Shown in pieces: positions 1 to 7,611 of a DNA stretch of 23,104 bases (position 1 is the first letter of the stretch; each line of letters opens with the position of its first letter). A program made the translations under genes and the position numbers. The notes below the pieces were generated by a model. It was not told the DNA's origin. It did not search any database and was given only the letters and a program-made list of their open reading frames with translations. This stretch comes from Candidatus Thorarchaeota archaeon MP11T_1. Lineage in GTDB: Archaea > Asgardarchaeota > Thorarchaeia > Thorarchaeales > Thorarchaeaceae. The stretch covers positions 1 to 23,104 of the forward strand of contig PJET01000013.1 of assembly GCA_002825515.1 (NCBI GenBank). Reading direction: 5' to 3'.

Positions 1-1
1 A

Positions 2-325
2 CAGATCGATAGTCGAATGACATCGCGATTTTTTCCTGCCTCAGCTAATGTGGACAAAGATCGCTATCCGGATATTGATGCGATTGAAGAAATCTTAATT
101 CATACAGGGTTCACCAGAGTTATTCCAAAGACCTACCAATTCAGACCCACAAAACTTGGAGATGAATATCTAAAAACTGTGGAAAATCGTGGCTACTCTA
201 TGCTACACAAGATTAGTCAGGATGATTACGAGCGGGGACTGCAAGATCTGAAAGCAGCCTTTGCTAATGGCGAAGAATTGACCTATTCCGCAGACTATTC
301 CTTCGTATGGGCTAGCAAAGAATGA
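2..325 (+). CDS. Class I SAM-dependent methyltransferase, C-terminal part (5' truncated)
   Basis: The reading frame is open from the left edge to the stop at 323-325, so the gene begins outside the window. The ATG at 17 is only an internal methionine. The visible 107 or so residues resemble the C-terminal third of small-molecule class I methyltransferases: an 'RFFP' segment, an 'IDAIEEILIHTGF' helix that in this family precedes the last strands, and a closing 'YSADYSFVWASK' strand. The SAM-binding glycine motif would lie upstream and cannot be seen, so the assignment rests on overall resemblance. The substrate is unknown. It converges with the minus-strand gene that follows, with three bases between the stop codons. 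Confidence 0.65.
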   Translation, partial: QIDSRMTSRFFPASANVDKDRYPDIDAIEEILIHTGFTRVIPKTYQFRPTKLGDEYLKTVENRGYSMLHKISQDDYERGLQDLKAAFANGEELTYSADYSFVWASKE

Positions 326-328
326 ATC

Positions 329-676
329 CTATTCTACAATAATCTCTACGGTACACTTACTCTCCAAAGTTCCTCTAAAGATCTTGCTGACCGTCAGTGT
401 TGTCGTTCCAATCGCTACTGTTTCGAAAAACCATGTTCCTTTTTCTGCATCTCCACCTGTCCAACCAGGGTATTTCATTTTCTCTGGATGCAGATATTCA
501 GTTTCGGTGCGGATGTGCTTGAGAATTGACTCATCTCCAATTTCAAACTCCATATTCTCCCCAACAGAACCATGACGATGGAACTCAAAGGATACTATCG
601 TATCCAATCCTATTCTCACAGCATCTCCATTCCTATGACACTCAATCCTTCTGACTTCTTTCTCATCTGGTTTCAT
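329..676 (-). CDS. Small chagasin-like (I42-type) beta-sandwich protein, tentative
   Basis: This 115-residue protein has no signal peptide and no membrane segment. Its second half (residues 70-101) reads WTGGD, then GTWFF, then a VAIGTTTLTV strand, then KIFRG. That order resembles the L4 loop (GG), the W-x-F strand, the PG-turn strand and the L6 loop of chagasin-family inhibitors of papain-like cysteine proteases. The L2 loop, normally NPTTG, would fall near residues 33-41 and reads HRHGSVGEN here, so the inhibitory loop is not canonical. The gene starts 8 bases after the stop of the exported protein gene upstream on the same strand, so the two are probably co-transcribed. The fold is inferred; inhibitor activity is not established. 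It could be another immunoglobulin-like domain. Confidence 0.55.
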   Translation of the reverse strand: MKPDEKEVRRIECHRNGDAVRIGLDTIVSFEFHRHGSVGENMEFEIGDESILKHIRTETEYLHPEKMKYPGWTGGDAEKGTWFFETVAIGTTTLTVSKIFRGTLESKCTVEIIVE

Positions 677-684
677 ACAATCAC

Positions 685-1443
685 CTACTCACCTAGCTGT
701 TGAGCTATTGATTTCCTTCCCTTTATACCTCTGTAAACGATGAATGCCACTACCAGCACCATCGCTCCGCTTACTGCGATAATCAACAGAGTTGTTGTTT
801 GAAATCCACCCTCCACAATTGTTGGCATTCCTGGATACCAGTGCACGAATATCACATCTATGAGGTCATTTCCAAGAGTCGAGTATCTATGCCTGAGATA
901 GCTGAGAGTGCCATTTTCTTTCTCATACCGCATCTCGACATGTACTGCGATCTCACCACCTCCAGAAGATGATATGATGCCACTCCCAATTGTGCCCCAT
1001 TCTTCTTCTGTGTCAATCAATGTGAGTTCCTCGGTTTCTGTGATATTTTCGATTTCTTCAAGAAACTCCCAATCACCAATTGGTATTACCAAACCTGTGA
1101 GATCTGACGATATGATTGCAGAATCATTAATTCTCAGAAGATTACTATATGAACGAGGCATTTGTTCTGATTCGTTAATCATGGCTTCAATAGAATCAAG
1201 GTGGTCTATCTCTAGAATGACTTTCTGGCCTGGTATCATATCAACCAAAAACGGCAGTTGGGCTTCTATGAACGCTCTATTGTAGATATCAGCGTAATAC
1301 GCCCTTTGCAGAACATAAGTGAACTCCTCGCCTGGTTCTACTCCCCAATCAAGAGAGTTGTTTGATTGAGCAAGGGCTTGATTGGTCATTGGAATAATGA
1401 GTATTATCGCGAATAGAATGGACGCAAGGAGTTTGGATTTCAT
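685..1443 (-). CDS. Exported, membrane-anchored surface protein of unknown function
   Basis: 252 residues. The N-terminus has a basic MKSK followed by a hydrophobic core and an ALAQS cleavage-like site near residue 26, consistent with a Sec signal peptide. A single membrane segment lies near residues 217-238, followed by a short basic cytoplasmic tail (RGIKGRK). The domain between them would be outside the cell. It holds five N-x-S/T sequons (NNS, NES, NDS, NIT, NGT), which suits an N-glycosylated archaeal surface protein. I recognise no enzyme motif. The ATG at 1441-1443 follows the signal-peptide logic; no clear Shine-Dalgarno site is visible. The HAD gene lies 55 bases upstream on the same strand and the chagasin-like gene 8 bases downstream. 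Confidence 0.75.
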   Translation of the reverse strand: MKSKLLASILFAIILIIPMTNQALAQSNNSLDWGVEPGEEFTYVLQRAYYADIYNRAFIEAQLPFLVDMIPGQKVILEIDHLDSIEAMINESEQMPRSYSNLLRINDSAIISSDLTGLVIPIGDWEFLEEIENITETEELTLIDTEEEWGTIGSGIISSSGGGEIAVHVEMRYEKENGTLSYLRHRYSTLGNDLIDVIFVHWYPGMPTIVEGGFQTTTLLIIAVSGAMVLVVAFIVYRGIKGRKSIAQQLGE

Positions 1444-1476
1444 CTCGATTAACTAGCCTACAGTTTGTTGTAATGA

Positions 1477-1500
1477 AGGTATTCATACCTGAGGAACCTC
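1477..1500. promoter_or_regulatory. Two adjacent inverted repeats upstream of the exported-protein gene
   Basis: Bases 1477-1490 read AGGTATTCATACCT: 6-base arms around a 2-base centre. Bases 1491-1500 read GAGGAACCTC: 4-base arms around AA. They touch the stop codon of the HAD gene and sit 34-57 bases before the start of the exported-protein gene (minus strand). They could be an operator or a small hairpin between the two genes. Such short repeats also occur by chance, so this is weakly supported. Confidence 0.3.
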
Positions 1501-2230
1501 AGAGTATTTCCAACAGGTCTTTGATATGTTCAATGACAACTGTGTCTGCAGATATCTTCTCCTCCTCATCTGGGTCACACCATGTCAGGAGGATTGGAAT
1601 CATACCCGCACGTGTCGCAGCCACTACATCGTTTTCAACGATATTTCCAACATATGCGCATCTATGCGGGTTGGCTCCAAAATCAGCTGCAACTCTAATT
1701 AACAAATAGGGGGAAGGTTTTCGATAACCAGGTACATTAGTATACTCTATCGCATCGAATAGATACGAAATTCCAGAGTCCTCTAGGAGATTACTAGGGT
1801 CTGTGAACCTGTTTGAGGCGATTCCCAGCTTGAATCCTCGATTCTTCAGTTCTTCTAGACACTCTTTACAGCCTTCCATAAGTTCAAAGCTTGCTGTTTC
1901 ATGGAAATCATCCCAGTGTTTCTGATACTCCAGCACTATATCCTCTCGATCCTCGACTCCCAAACCTGCCAAGAGAATCCTATCGTACTCTACCCAGTGT
2001 TCATGTTCGGGTTTCCAATGGACATCTACATCATTTTCTAGCATATAATTCGTAAGCCAATCATGAGGTTCTTCTATTGCACGAAGTATATACTCATCAG
2101 AAAACTCGTTACTCTTACCAATTCCTGCTGCGCTCAGAAAGTTCCTTGTGAGGCCGCACATGTCCGAAACTGGTCTATAGAGGGTTCCTCCCAGATCGAA
2201 GATTATTCCACTGATGTTGTTCAATTTCAT
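1499..2230 (-). CDS. HAD-superfamily hydrolase-like protein
   Basis: 243 residues with the haloacid dehalogenase layout. Motif I is IIFDLGGTL with the nucleophile Asp12. An alpha-helical cap follows. Motif II is in GIASNRF, motif III is the Lys in YRKPSP, and motif IV is in YVGNIVENDV. Two positions differ from the textbook phosphatase: the Asp two residues after the nucleophile (general acid/base) is Gly14, and the usual GD of motif IV is GN. Homologues reading FDLGGTL are known, so the protein may still be active, but activity could be altered. The substrate is unknown. The start ATG at 2228-2230 faces the TPR gene across a 104-base divergent region. Confidence 0.85.
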   Translation of the reverse strand: MKLNNISGIIFDLGGTLYRPVSDMCGLTRNFLSAAGIGKSNEFSDEYILRAIEEPHDWLTNYMLENDVDVHWKPEHEHWVEYDRILLAGLGVEDREDIVLEYQKHWDDFHETASFELMEGCKECLEELKNRGFKLGIASNRFTDPSNLLEDSGISYLFDAIEYTNVPGYRKPSPYLLIRVAADFGANPHRCAYVGNIVENDVVAATRAGMIPILLTWCDPDEEEKISADTVVIEHIKDLLEIL

Positions 2231-2306
2231 GACTTGAGGATATCTAACAAATACACACTTGTATCCATCGCATCGGGTCTTGTCAGGTATCTCAACTCTT
2301 TTCAGT

Positions 2307-2335
2307 GATTTATCAAGTGAATGAGTGACGAATTA
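2307..2335 (+). promoter_or_regulatory. Putative TATA box and leaderless start of the TPR gene
   Basis: GATTTATC at 2307-2314 is centred about 24-25 bases before the ATG at 2335. Archaeal TATA boxes usually lie about 25-27 bases before the transcription start, so the mRNA would begin at or very near the start codon. There is no Shine-Dalgarno-like sequence in between, which fits a leaderless transcript. Confidence 0.45.
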
Positions 2336-3486
2336 TGGACTCTGTTGATGCTTCTCTTCGTGCAGTTGACCAACATCTAAAGTTGAACCCAAATGACGCT
2401 TCAGCTTGGAATGCTAAAGGCGTCTTCCATGCACAAAAAGGCGATTTTGGAGAGTCTCTAAGGAGTCTTGACAGAGCGTTACAGATTGATCCCAATTTAG
2501 CCCCAGCACATACGAACCGTGGTCGAGTACTATTAGCACTTGGTCCACAGAAAGCAAAGGAAGCTCTTGACTCATTTGAAACTGCACTAAAGTTGATACC
2601 TAATGATGCTCAGATTCTATATGACAAAGCTTCAGCTCTGCATACATTAGGACGTACCGAGGAAGAACTGGAATGTATACGAAAAATAAGCGAGTTTGCA
2701 AAAAATGAGTGGGGCGTGTGGGTCCGAATAGGTGACATAGAGCTAGAACTCGGTCGATTTGAACCTGCAATCAAAAGTTATGATACAGCTCTTGAGTTGA
2801 AAGATGATTTAGTTCCGGCATATATCCGTAGAGCAATCGCTTTGGGGATGTTGGAGAGGTGGAAGGACGCAATCAAGTCTGCAGAAAAAGCTACCAAGAT
2901 TGACCCAGATAATGCAGAGGCTTGGTTAATTCGTGGTGATGTTTATCTTAAAGCAGGAAAGAATAACTCTGCTATGAAGGCTCTCAAGAAAGCCTCAGAG
3001 TTGGATCCTGAAGATGCCTCTGTCGAGAACACAATGGGCATGGTGGCATACAAGGATGGTAAACTCCAAGATGCTGTGAAACACCTTCGACGAGCCATCA
3101 TCCGAAAAAAGGAGTATCCAACTGCATTACGAAATCTTGGACTTGTTCTTATGGAGCTCGAAGACTGGGCTGAAGCAGCTGCGACTTTAGAGAGTTATAC
3201 CTCCTATGTGAAAGATGATGCAGATATGCATGACGCAAAAGCAACAGCCTATGCCCGATTGGATGATTTTTGTTCAGCCTTTGAAGGTTGGGACCACGCT
3301 CGCAAATTGTACAAGAAGGCTGGAAATGAATCTGAAGCAGAGCGGGTAACTATGCTCGGACGTGCGGCTCGAATCAATTGTAATAGGCAAAAGAAAGCTG
3401 CTAAGGAAGAACGAGATCGCGAGAAATCATTGAAACGATTCTCGGACCGACATGAGATAAGAAGGAAGAAAGAGAAAAGAAAGTGA
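2335..3486 (+). CDS. TPR-repeat protein
   Basis: 383 residues made almost entirely of about nine tandem 34-residue tetratricopeptide repeats. Consensus features are clear: A-W-x-x-x-G at the start of the first helix, A-l-x-x-x-x-x-A-l-x-l-d-P at the junctions (for example ALQIDPN, ALELKDD, ATKIDPD, ASELDPE). The last 40 or so residues are very basic and charged (many K, R and E), probably a helix or coiled coil. There is no signal peptide or membrane segment, so it is likely a cytoplasmic scaffold for protein-protein contacts; the partner is unknown. The gene is monocistronic and convergent, with 4 bases to spare, with a second short TPR gene on the other strand. Confidence 0.9.
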   Translation: MDSVDASLRAVDQHLKLNPNDASAWNAKGVFHAQKGDFGESLRSLDRALQIDPNLAPAHTNRGRVLLALGPQKAKEALDSFETALKLIPNDAQILYDKASALHTLGRTEEELECIRKISEFAKNEWGVWVRIGDIELELGRFEPAIKSYDTALELKDDLVPAYIRRAIALGMLERWKDAIKSAEKATKIDPDNAEAWLIRGDVYLKAGKNNSAMKALKKASELDPEDASVENTMGMVAYKDGKLQDAVKHLRRAIIRKKEYPTALRNLGLVLMELEDWAEAAATLESYTSYVKDDADMHDAKATAYARLDDFCSAFEGWDHARKLYKKAGNESEAERVTMLGRAARINCNRQKKAAKEERDREKSLKRFSDRHEIRRKKEKRK

Positions 3487-3490
3487 TTGA

Positions 3491-3796
3491 CTAGACTGAG
3501 AACCCGTAGGCTTCATCAGCTCCTTCAAAATCTCCCAGTTTTGTTAACAAATCCCCAATTCTTTTCCATGCATCTTTGTGGGATGGATCTAGATTGACCG
3601 CTGAACGATATGCAGCAGCAGCTGCAACAACATATCCTTTCCACTCTAGAAGTCTTCCATAGAAGTACCATCCCTCAACATCATATGGTCTTTCCAAAAG
3701 CATCATACCCATCATGTCCATTGCAAGTGTTGGAATGAATGGCACTGTAAGTGCTAGGAAAATACCTGTACCGATTATCACTAAGAGAGGGAGCAT
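3491..3796 (-). CDS. Short membrane-anchored TPR protein
   Basis: 101 residues. Residues 1-33 are strongly hydrophobic (LPLLVIIGTGIFLALTVPF and a methionine-rich stretch), giving one long or two short membrane segments. The rest is about two TPR units: GWYFYGRLLEWKGYVVAAAA, then AVNLDPSHKDAWKRIGDLL and a final KLGDFEGADEAY helix. The protein would show a small TPR domain at the membrane surface. It lies tail-to-tail with the long TPR gene and 21 bases after the metallo-hydrolase gene upstream on its own strand, so it may be the last gene of that transcript. Its function is unknown. Confidence 0.75.
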   Translation of the reverse strand: MLPLLVIIGTGIFLALTVPFIPTLAMDMMGMMLLERPYDVEGWYFYGRLLEWKGYVVAAAAAYRSAVNLDPSHKDAWKRIGDLLTKLGDFEGADEAYGFSV

Positions 3797-3817
3797 GGCA
3801 CGTATCTAAACAATCAA

Positions 3818-4630
3818 TCACTTTTCTGCTTTGTCAAACAGCAAAGATTTGATAAAATGGTCAATTCGAAATCGATACTCTGTTAGTCCAATATACCAAG
3901 GCCCCTCAAGTCCAAGTGCATCTTGAATCTCTTGAATTGATCTCCCTTCCTCATGGAGTTTCATTGCTCTTTTTTGAATGTCCAGAATGAAATCAATTCT
4001 AGCTTGGATATGCTTCTTTGGAGATGGAACAGGTCCTTTGTGGGCATCGAAAAGAATCTCGATGTCCATATCAGCTATTTTCTGCATTGTAGTAACCATG
4101 ACTGGGATGTTCTCTTCTGGCATTGCTATGAATTTGTGAGTCGGGAGTGGAACCGCGTCAGCCGAAAAAAGCCATTTTTGATGAGGCTCATAGAATCCAA
4201 CCATGTGTTGCCAATGACCAGGAAGATGAATCACATCAAACTCGAAATCCCCGACAGAGAACTCTGATGGTAGTTTCTCAACATCAGCAAGCGGCTCTGG
4301 TTGTCCCCATACAAATTGAAAGAATTCTGGATAGGTTGGTGGACTCTTGAGAATATCGATATCCGGTTCAGCTGCATAGATTATTGAATCAGGTACGAAA
4401 GCAGAACATCCGCCGTAATGATCCTCGTGTGGATGAGTAACATAAATCTCTTGGACCTCATTCGTGGCTGCATATTTCTTTATATCATCAAGAGCATTGG
4501 GACAACCTGAATCAATCAGAATGTTACCAATGCGATACGAAATGGCCCACATAATGGGATTTCTATCTTCCATAGCTGTCGCAGTCTTGAGGAGAGTCAC
4601 ATCCTCGTTAAAGGATTCCACTTCAAACAT
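3818..4630 (-). CDS. Metallo-beta-lactamase-fold hydrolase
   Basis: 270 residues. The metal-binding signature HxHxDH is THPHEDH (His66, His68, Asp70, His71). Further ligands are His139 in LPGHWQH, Asp158 in LFSADAV and His197 in LFDAHKGP, so a two-metal site (usually zinc or iron) is complete. The C-terminal 60 residues form a helical tail like the winged-helix segment of the LACTB2/glyoxalase II-like branch. Cytoplasmic; no signal peptide. Expected chemistry is hydrolysis of an ester, thioester or phosphodiester, but the substrate cannot be read from the sequence. The DUF763 gene upstream ends 55 bases before this start. Confidence 0.9.
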   Translation of the reverse strand: MFEVESFNEDVTLLKTATAMEDRNPIMWAISYRIGNILIDSGCPNALDDIKKYAATNEVQEIYVTHPHEDHYGGCSAFVPDSIIYAAEPDIDILKSPPTYPEFFQFVWGQPEPLADVEKLPSEFSVGDFEFDVIHLPGHWQHMVGFYEPHQKWLFSADAVPLPTHKFIAMPEENIPVMVTTMQKIADMDIEILFDAHKGPVPSPKKHIQARIDFILDIQKRAMKLHEEGRSIQEIQDALGLEGPWYIGLTEYRFRIDHFIKSLLFDKAEK

Positions 4631-4685
4631 AAGGTTGGTTAAAACAACGCACGACTTGTTTCCTTCGGTTCTACTAAGCAGCTAT

Positions 4686-5804
4686 TTATTGCCTCACTAA
4701 GATTGGGGGTGCAAATTTTCGTAGCCGTTTCAATGCCAGGACCTTGTCTTGTCTGCCCACCTTTGAATCATTCAAAGCTTGCTCCATGAACTCAATTGCT
4801 CTATCATAGTCCTTTCGTGGAACTGGAAATGGCACACCATCCTTTCCACCAAAGGCGAAGCACATTCTAACTGGGTCGGCCCAAGAAGCAGGTGTACCAA
4901 AAATCATTTCCGAGATAAGTGAAAGTCCCCTTATGGTGGCTGGACCTATCCCACTCATGAAAAGAAGTTGTTCGTAGTCCGAGGGTTGAGTTTCATAGGC
5001 ACGTCGTACAGCATCCCAGTCCATTCTAGTTGGCATGACCTTGTATGATGGTAATTCTTGATGTGAGCCATCTCCTTCTATCCATGGGATGAGTGTGGAT
5101 TGTCCATATGACTTGACATCCTCAAAATACCTCCTGATACGCGCAGGTTCCTCTTTTATTATATCCACACTGATCTTCCGACAAGCTACAGAGTTCTTTG
5201 AAGTCATGTCAAGAGCTTCATCTCTTACTTGTCCTGAAATCAATCCAGAGTGAGGTTCATCTATCAAACTTTCAGTTGTAGAAGAAGACCAATGATATCT
5301 TCTTGCATCAGTACTCTCATAGTCCATACCCTGTTGAACCACAGTCCAGCGTTCCTCAGAATCTACAAAAAACACATGTTGATAGAGATGGTACCCGTCT
5401 TGTACAGCTGCATTATCTACCTTGGCAACTGACCTGCTAATATCAACAAGCCCTGCTCCATCGAGACCATAATCCTCCAGCGCTCTAAGCTGAGCAGGAA
5501 CTTTTCTAGAAGCTATTCCTTTTCCTCCCACTCCTAACATTCCATGGCTTTCAAAGTCTAGGGCAGTCTTAAGCACTCCACAGGTGACTGTTGTAGATCC
5601 AGAGCTATCCCAATCATAACCAAGAACATTGGAGAGCGCTTGGAACCAGACAGGGTCTGCGAGTCGTTCTAGCAGTTCAGCTGTTCCGAACTCATCCACA
5701 ATGAACTCGCATAATGCGCGAGCCATTGGTATCATCCGTTTCACTAACCAGTGCGGTGCTTTACCAGGATGCAGCTTGAGGTCTGCAACACCACCTCTCT
5801 TCAT
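4686..5804 (-). CDS. DUF763 family protein
   Basis: About 372 residues from the chosen start. The N-terminus MKRGGVADLKLHPGKAPHWL is the characteristic opening of DUF763, which is why I start at the ATG at 5802-5804 rather than at the ATG 48 bases further up. A GGAG lies 7-8 bases before it. Residues near 280-300 (LLFMSGIGPATIRGLSLISE) look like a helix-hairpin-helix, a DNA-contact motif. The family is archaea-rich and uncharacterised; a role in DNA or nucleic-acid metabolism is inference. Length fits the family. The gene follows the DUF3795 gene on the same strand by about 55 bases, so they may share a transcript. Confidence 0.88.
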   Translation of the reverse strand: MKRGGVADLKLHPGKAPHWLVKRMIPMARALCEFIVDEFGTAELLERLADPVWFQALSNVLGYDWDSSGSTTVTCGVLKTALDFESHGMLGVGGKGIASRKVPAQLRALEDYGLDGAGLVDISRSVAKVDNAAVQDGYHLYQHVFFVDSEERWTVVQQGMDYESTDARRYHWSSSTTESLIDEPHSGLISGQVRDEALDMTSKNSVACRKISVDIIKEEPARIRRYFEDVKSYGQSTLIPWIEGDGSHQELPSYKVMPTRMDWDAVRRAYETQPSDYEQLLFMSGIGPATIRGLSLISEMIFGTPASWADPVRMCFAFGGKDGVPFPVPRKDYDRAIEFMEQALNDSKVGRQDKVLALKRLRKFAPPILVRQ

Positions 5805-5859
5805 TGCGACAGCTCCAATACAGAGTTCCTTTCTAGCATAGATAAGGACCACAGGTTTT

Positions 5860-6207
5860 CTATAATCCCGCTCGTATCATCTCTAGCAATTCTCTTGGTT
5901 TATCACCTGCTTGAGCAAGCCAGCCTTCCAGGATGTCGCATCCATAATCCTCGCAGTGGGCACATGTTTCTACGCCACGCTTGCTAGCACATGATCTAAC
6001 ACTACAAGCACCACAGAATTTGAATTTTGGATCACCATCAACCTTGCATCCAACACAATTGATATCGGTTTCACTCAATGGATAGTCTGGACTTCCCCAC
6101 TCAGCAGCCTGTTTCTTCCGCAACTCGTCATCATCCGCCTTCCATGCGAGATGAGCAGGACATGTTGAACACTCAAGTCCACAATATGCAATCATGCTCT
6201 CAGTCAT
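5860..6207 (-). CDS. DUF3795 cysteine-rich protein
   Basis: About 115 residues. The opening MIAYCGLECSTCPAHLAW matches the start of DUF3795 proteins. Ten or so cysteines are arranged as pairs (CGLEC-STC, NCVGC, CGACSVRSC, CAHCEDYGC), suggesting zinc or Fe-S binding. Function is unknown. I start at the ATG at 6205-6207 because a TATA-like box at 6228-6237 is centred 25-26 bases before it, as for a leaderless mRNA, and because the upstream in-frame ATGs fall close to or inside that box. The ATG at 6195 is another possibility. It heads the DUF3795-DUF763 unit. Confidence 0.85.
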   Translation of the reverse strand: MTESMIAYCGLECSTCPAHLAWKADDDELRKKQAAEWGSPDYPLSETDINCVGCKVDGDPKFKFCGACSVRSCASKRGVETCAHCEDYGCDILEGWLAQAGDKPRELLEMIRAGL

Positions 6208-6227
6208 AGGGAAATGAAGAACCATCA

Positions 6228-6237
6228 TTAAATAAAA
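6228..6237 (-). promoter_or_regulatory. TATA box for the DUF3795 gene
   Basis: The minus strand reads TTTTATTTAA here. The centre is 25-26 bases before the ATG at 6207, the usual distance from an archaeal TATA box to the transcription start, so a leaderless message is predicted. Confidence 0.55.
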
Positions 6238-6299
6238 GCTCAACAGATGACCGAAACTAATTGATAAACTTGCTCGTGAAAGTGGTTTTTCCTCAATCC

Positions 6300-6307
6300 T
6301 TTTATTC
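6300..6307 (+). promoter_or_regulatory. TATA box for the thioredoxin-methyltransferase-zinc ribbon-priL run
   Basis: TTTTATTC is centred 25-26 bases before position 6329, where an in-frame TTG occurs. This could drive a leaderless message starting on that TTG, or a message with a 45-base leader if the ATG at 6374 is used. Together with the opposite box at 6228-6237 it makes this a divergent promoter region. Confidence 0.45.
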
Positions 6308-6328
6308 TTTGTACACTAATCGTAACTG

Positions 6329-6913
6329 TTGGTTCAGTCCAACGAATTCTTTCGTATCTATGAGCTGGTACGTATGACTGAGAATACAGAGTGGAACAAT
6401 GCATTTGAGTACCCGAAATTTCTGAAAAATGCTCGTGAGAATGTTGAGCTGATGAAAGCGAGGTACAATGACCTACAAATAACTGAACAAGATCTAGAAA
6501 ACCTTCGTAGTCTCCAGAATGAACTTCGAATACTAGTTATTGGTAATGATAGATGCACTGACACAGCTGGCAATCTACCAATTATAGCAAAGATGACTGA
6601 CATATCATCAAAGCTGAAACTACGAGTTCTTGATAGTGATTCGTATGCAAAGTACCACCAGCAATTCAAAGTGAATGGAAAAAGGAAGACACCAGTTGTA
6701 CTAATTCTCAGCACCGACGACCAAGAGTTATGTCGATGGGTAGAACGACCAAACGCTGCTTACAAACTAATTAATGAAGCAACGAATCCATCTGTGGAGG
6801 GTAGAAAGGCTGAGTTGAAGAAGCTCTACAGTGACACAGAAATCCAGCGACAGAGTGTCAAAGAGTTCATGAATCTAATACTCCGAGCTGATTATATTCT
6901 AGGAAGACATTGA
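6329..6913 (+). CDS. Thioredoxin-fold family protein (single-cysteine, thioredoxin_9-like)
   Basis: A helical N-terminal segment (FEYPKFLKNARENVELMKARY) is followed by a thioredoxin-like core: strand LRILVIG, then NDRCTDTAGNLPII where the family usually has DWCGDxxxNLPVI, then strand KLRVLD and the cis-proline region RKTPVVLIL. The active-site position keeps one cysteine and an aspartate instead of CxxC, so a classic dithiol exchange is unlikely; this is normal for the family. The start is uncertain. TTG at 6329 sits exactly at the predicted transcription start. ATG at 6374 (179 aa) agrees better with my memory of homologue lengths. The next gene starts 2 bases after the stop. Confidence 0.75.
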   Translation: MVQSNEFFRIYELVRMTENTEWNNAFEYPKFLKNARENVELMKARYNDLQITEQDLENLRSLQNELRILVIGNDRCTDTAGNLPIIAKMTDISSKLKLRVLDSDSYAKYHQQFKVNGKRKTPVVLILSTDDQELCRWVERPNAAYKLINEATNPSVEGRKAELKKLYSDTEIQRQSVKEFMNLILRADYILGRH

Positions 6914-6915
6914 AT

Positions 6916-7572
6916 ATGGCTCATCACCTCGGAGATGCAGACTGGACTGATGAAGAAAGCGTTCAACGAATGGCTAACTCATACAAGGTAAGATACGATG
7001 ATGAGTTTTGGAAAGCATTTTCCAATCTCACAAATGATGATCCAAAACCTGTTGTTGCAGATTTTGGGTGTGGACCTGGACTTCTACTTGCTGATATAGC
7101 AACGCGGTTCAAAGCACATACAGCAATAGCCCTTGATGAAAGCGAGCCAATGCTCAAATTAGCTAAAAAAAACCTCAGAGAACGAACTAAACTAGAATCA
7201 ATCGATATTCAAAAGGTGGATTTTGACGCTGATGAGATACAAGTGGACATGAACAGCATTGATTTTGCCTTTTCTGGATTCATGCTGCATGAAGTTGCGA
7301 ATCCAATCGATTTTACTACTAAGGTCCGCAGAATTGTCAAATCGAACGGAGTTTTCACAATCTATGATTTTGTATCAGGAAATGAGGAGAGGTTCGTCAA
7401 GACTGTGACAAAACAAGGCATGAGTGAGGAACATGCAAGAAAGCGATATCCACATATGTGCAAGCACTCAGCTGACGATATTGTGGAGATACTAGAAACC
7501 TCCGGGTTTTCAGACTGTCGTCTTATCACAATCGATGAGATTCGCGCAGTTGTAGTAGGACTAAAGAGGTAA
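6916..7572 (+). CDS. Class I SAM-dependent methyltransferase
   Basis: About 218 residues. Motif I is VVADFGCGPGLLLADIA (residues 46-62), the SAM-binding loop. The acidic residue after the second strand is in IALDESEPML (Asp74), motif II region is SIDFAFSGFMLHEV, and motif III follows with KSNGVFTIYDFV. The fold is a complete methyltransferase of the UbiE/type-11 kind; the acceptor is unknown. I use ATG at 6916 rather than TTG at 6910, because AGGAAG lies about 8 bases before it. It belongs to the plus-strand run ending in priL and is 2 bases from the thioredoxin-like gene, so they are probably translated together. Confidence 0.88.
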   Translation: MAHHLGDADWTDEESVQRMANSYKVRYDDEFWKAFSNLTNDDPKPVVADFGCGPGLLLADIATRFKAHTAIALDESEPMLKLAKKNLRERTKLESIDIQKVDFDADEIQVDMNSIDFAFSGFMLHEVANPIDFTTKVRRIVKSNGVFTIYDFVSGNEERFVKTVTKQGMSEEHARKRYPHMCKHSADDIVEILETSGFSDCRLITIDEIRAVVVGLKR

Positions 7573-7611
7573 GCAGACATACAATCCTTTGAATTTAGAG
7601 TGTCGAAAATC

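Noticed and set aside
908..1285. A 125-codon plus-strand frame inside the exported-protein gene.
   Set aside because: Serine-rich shadow of the real minus-strand gene, which has a convincing signal peptide and membrane anchor.
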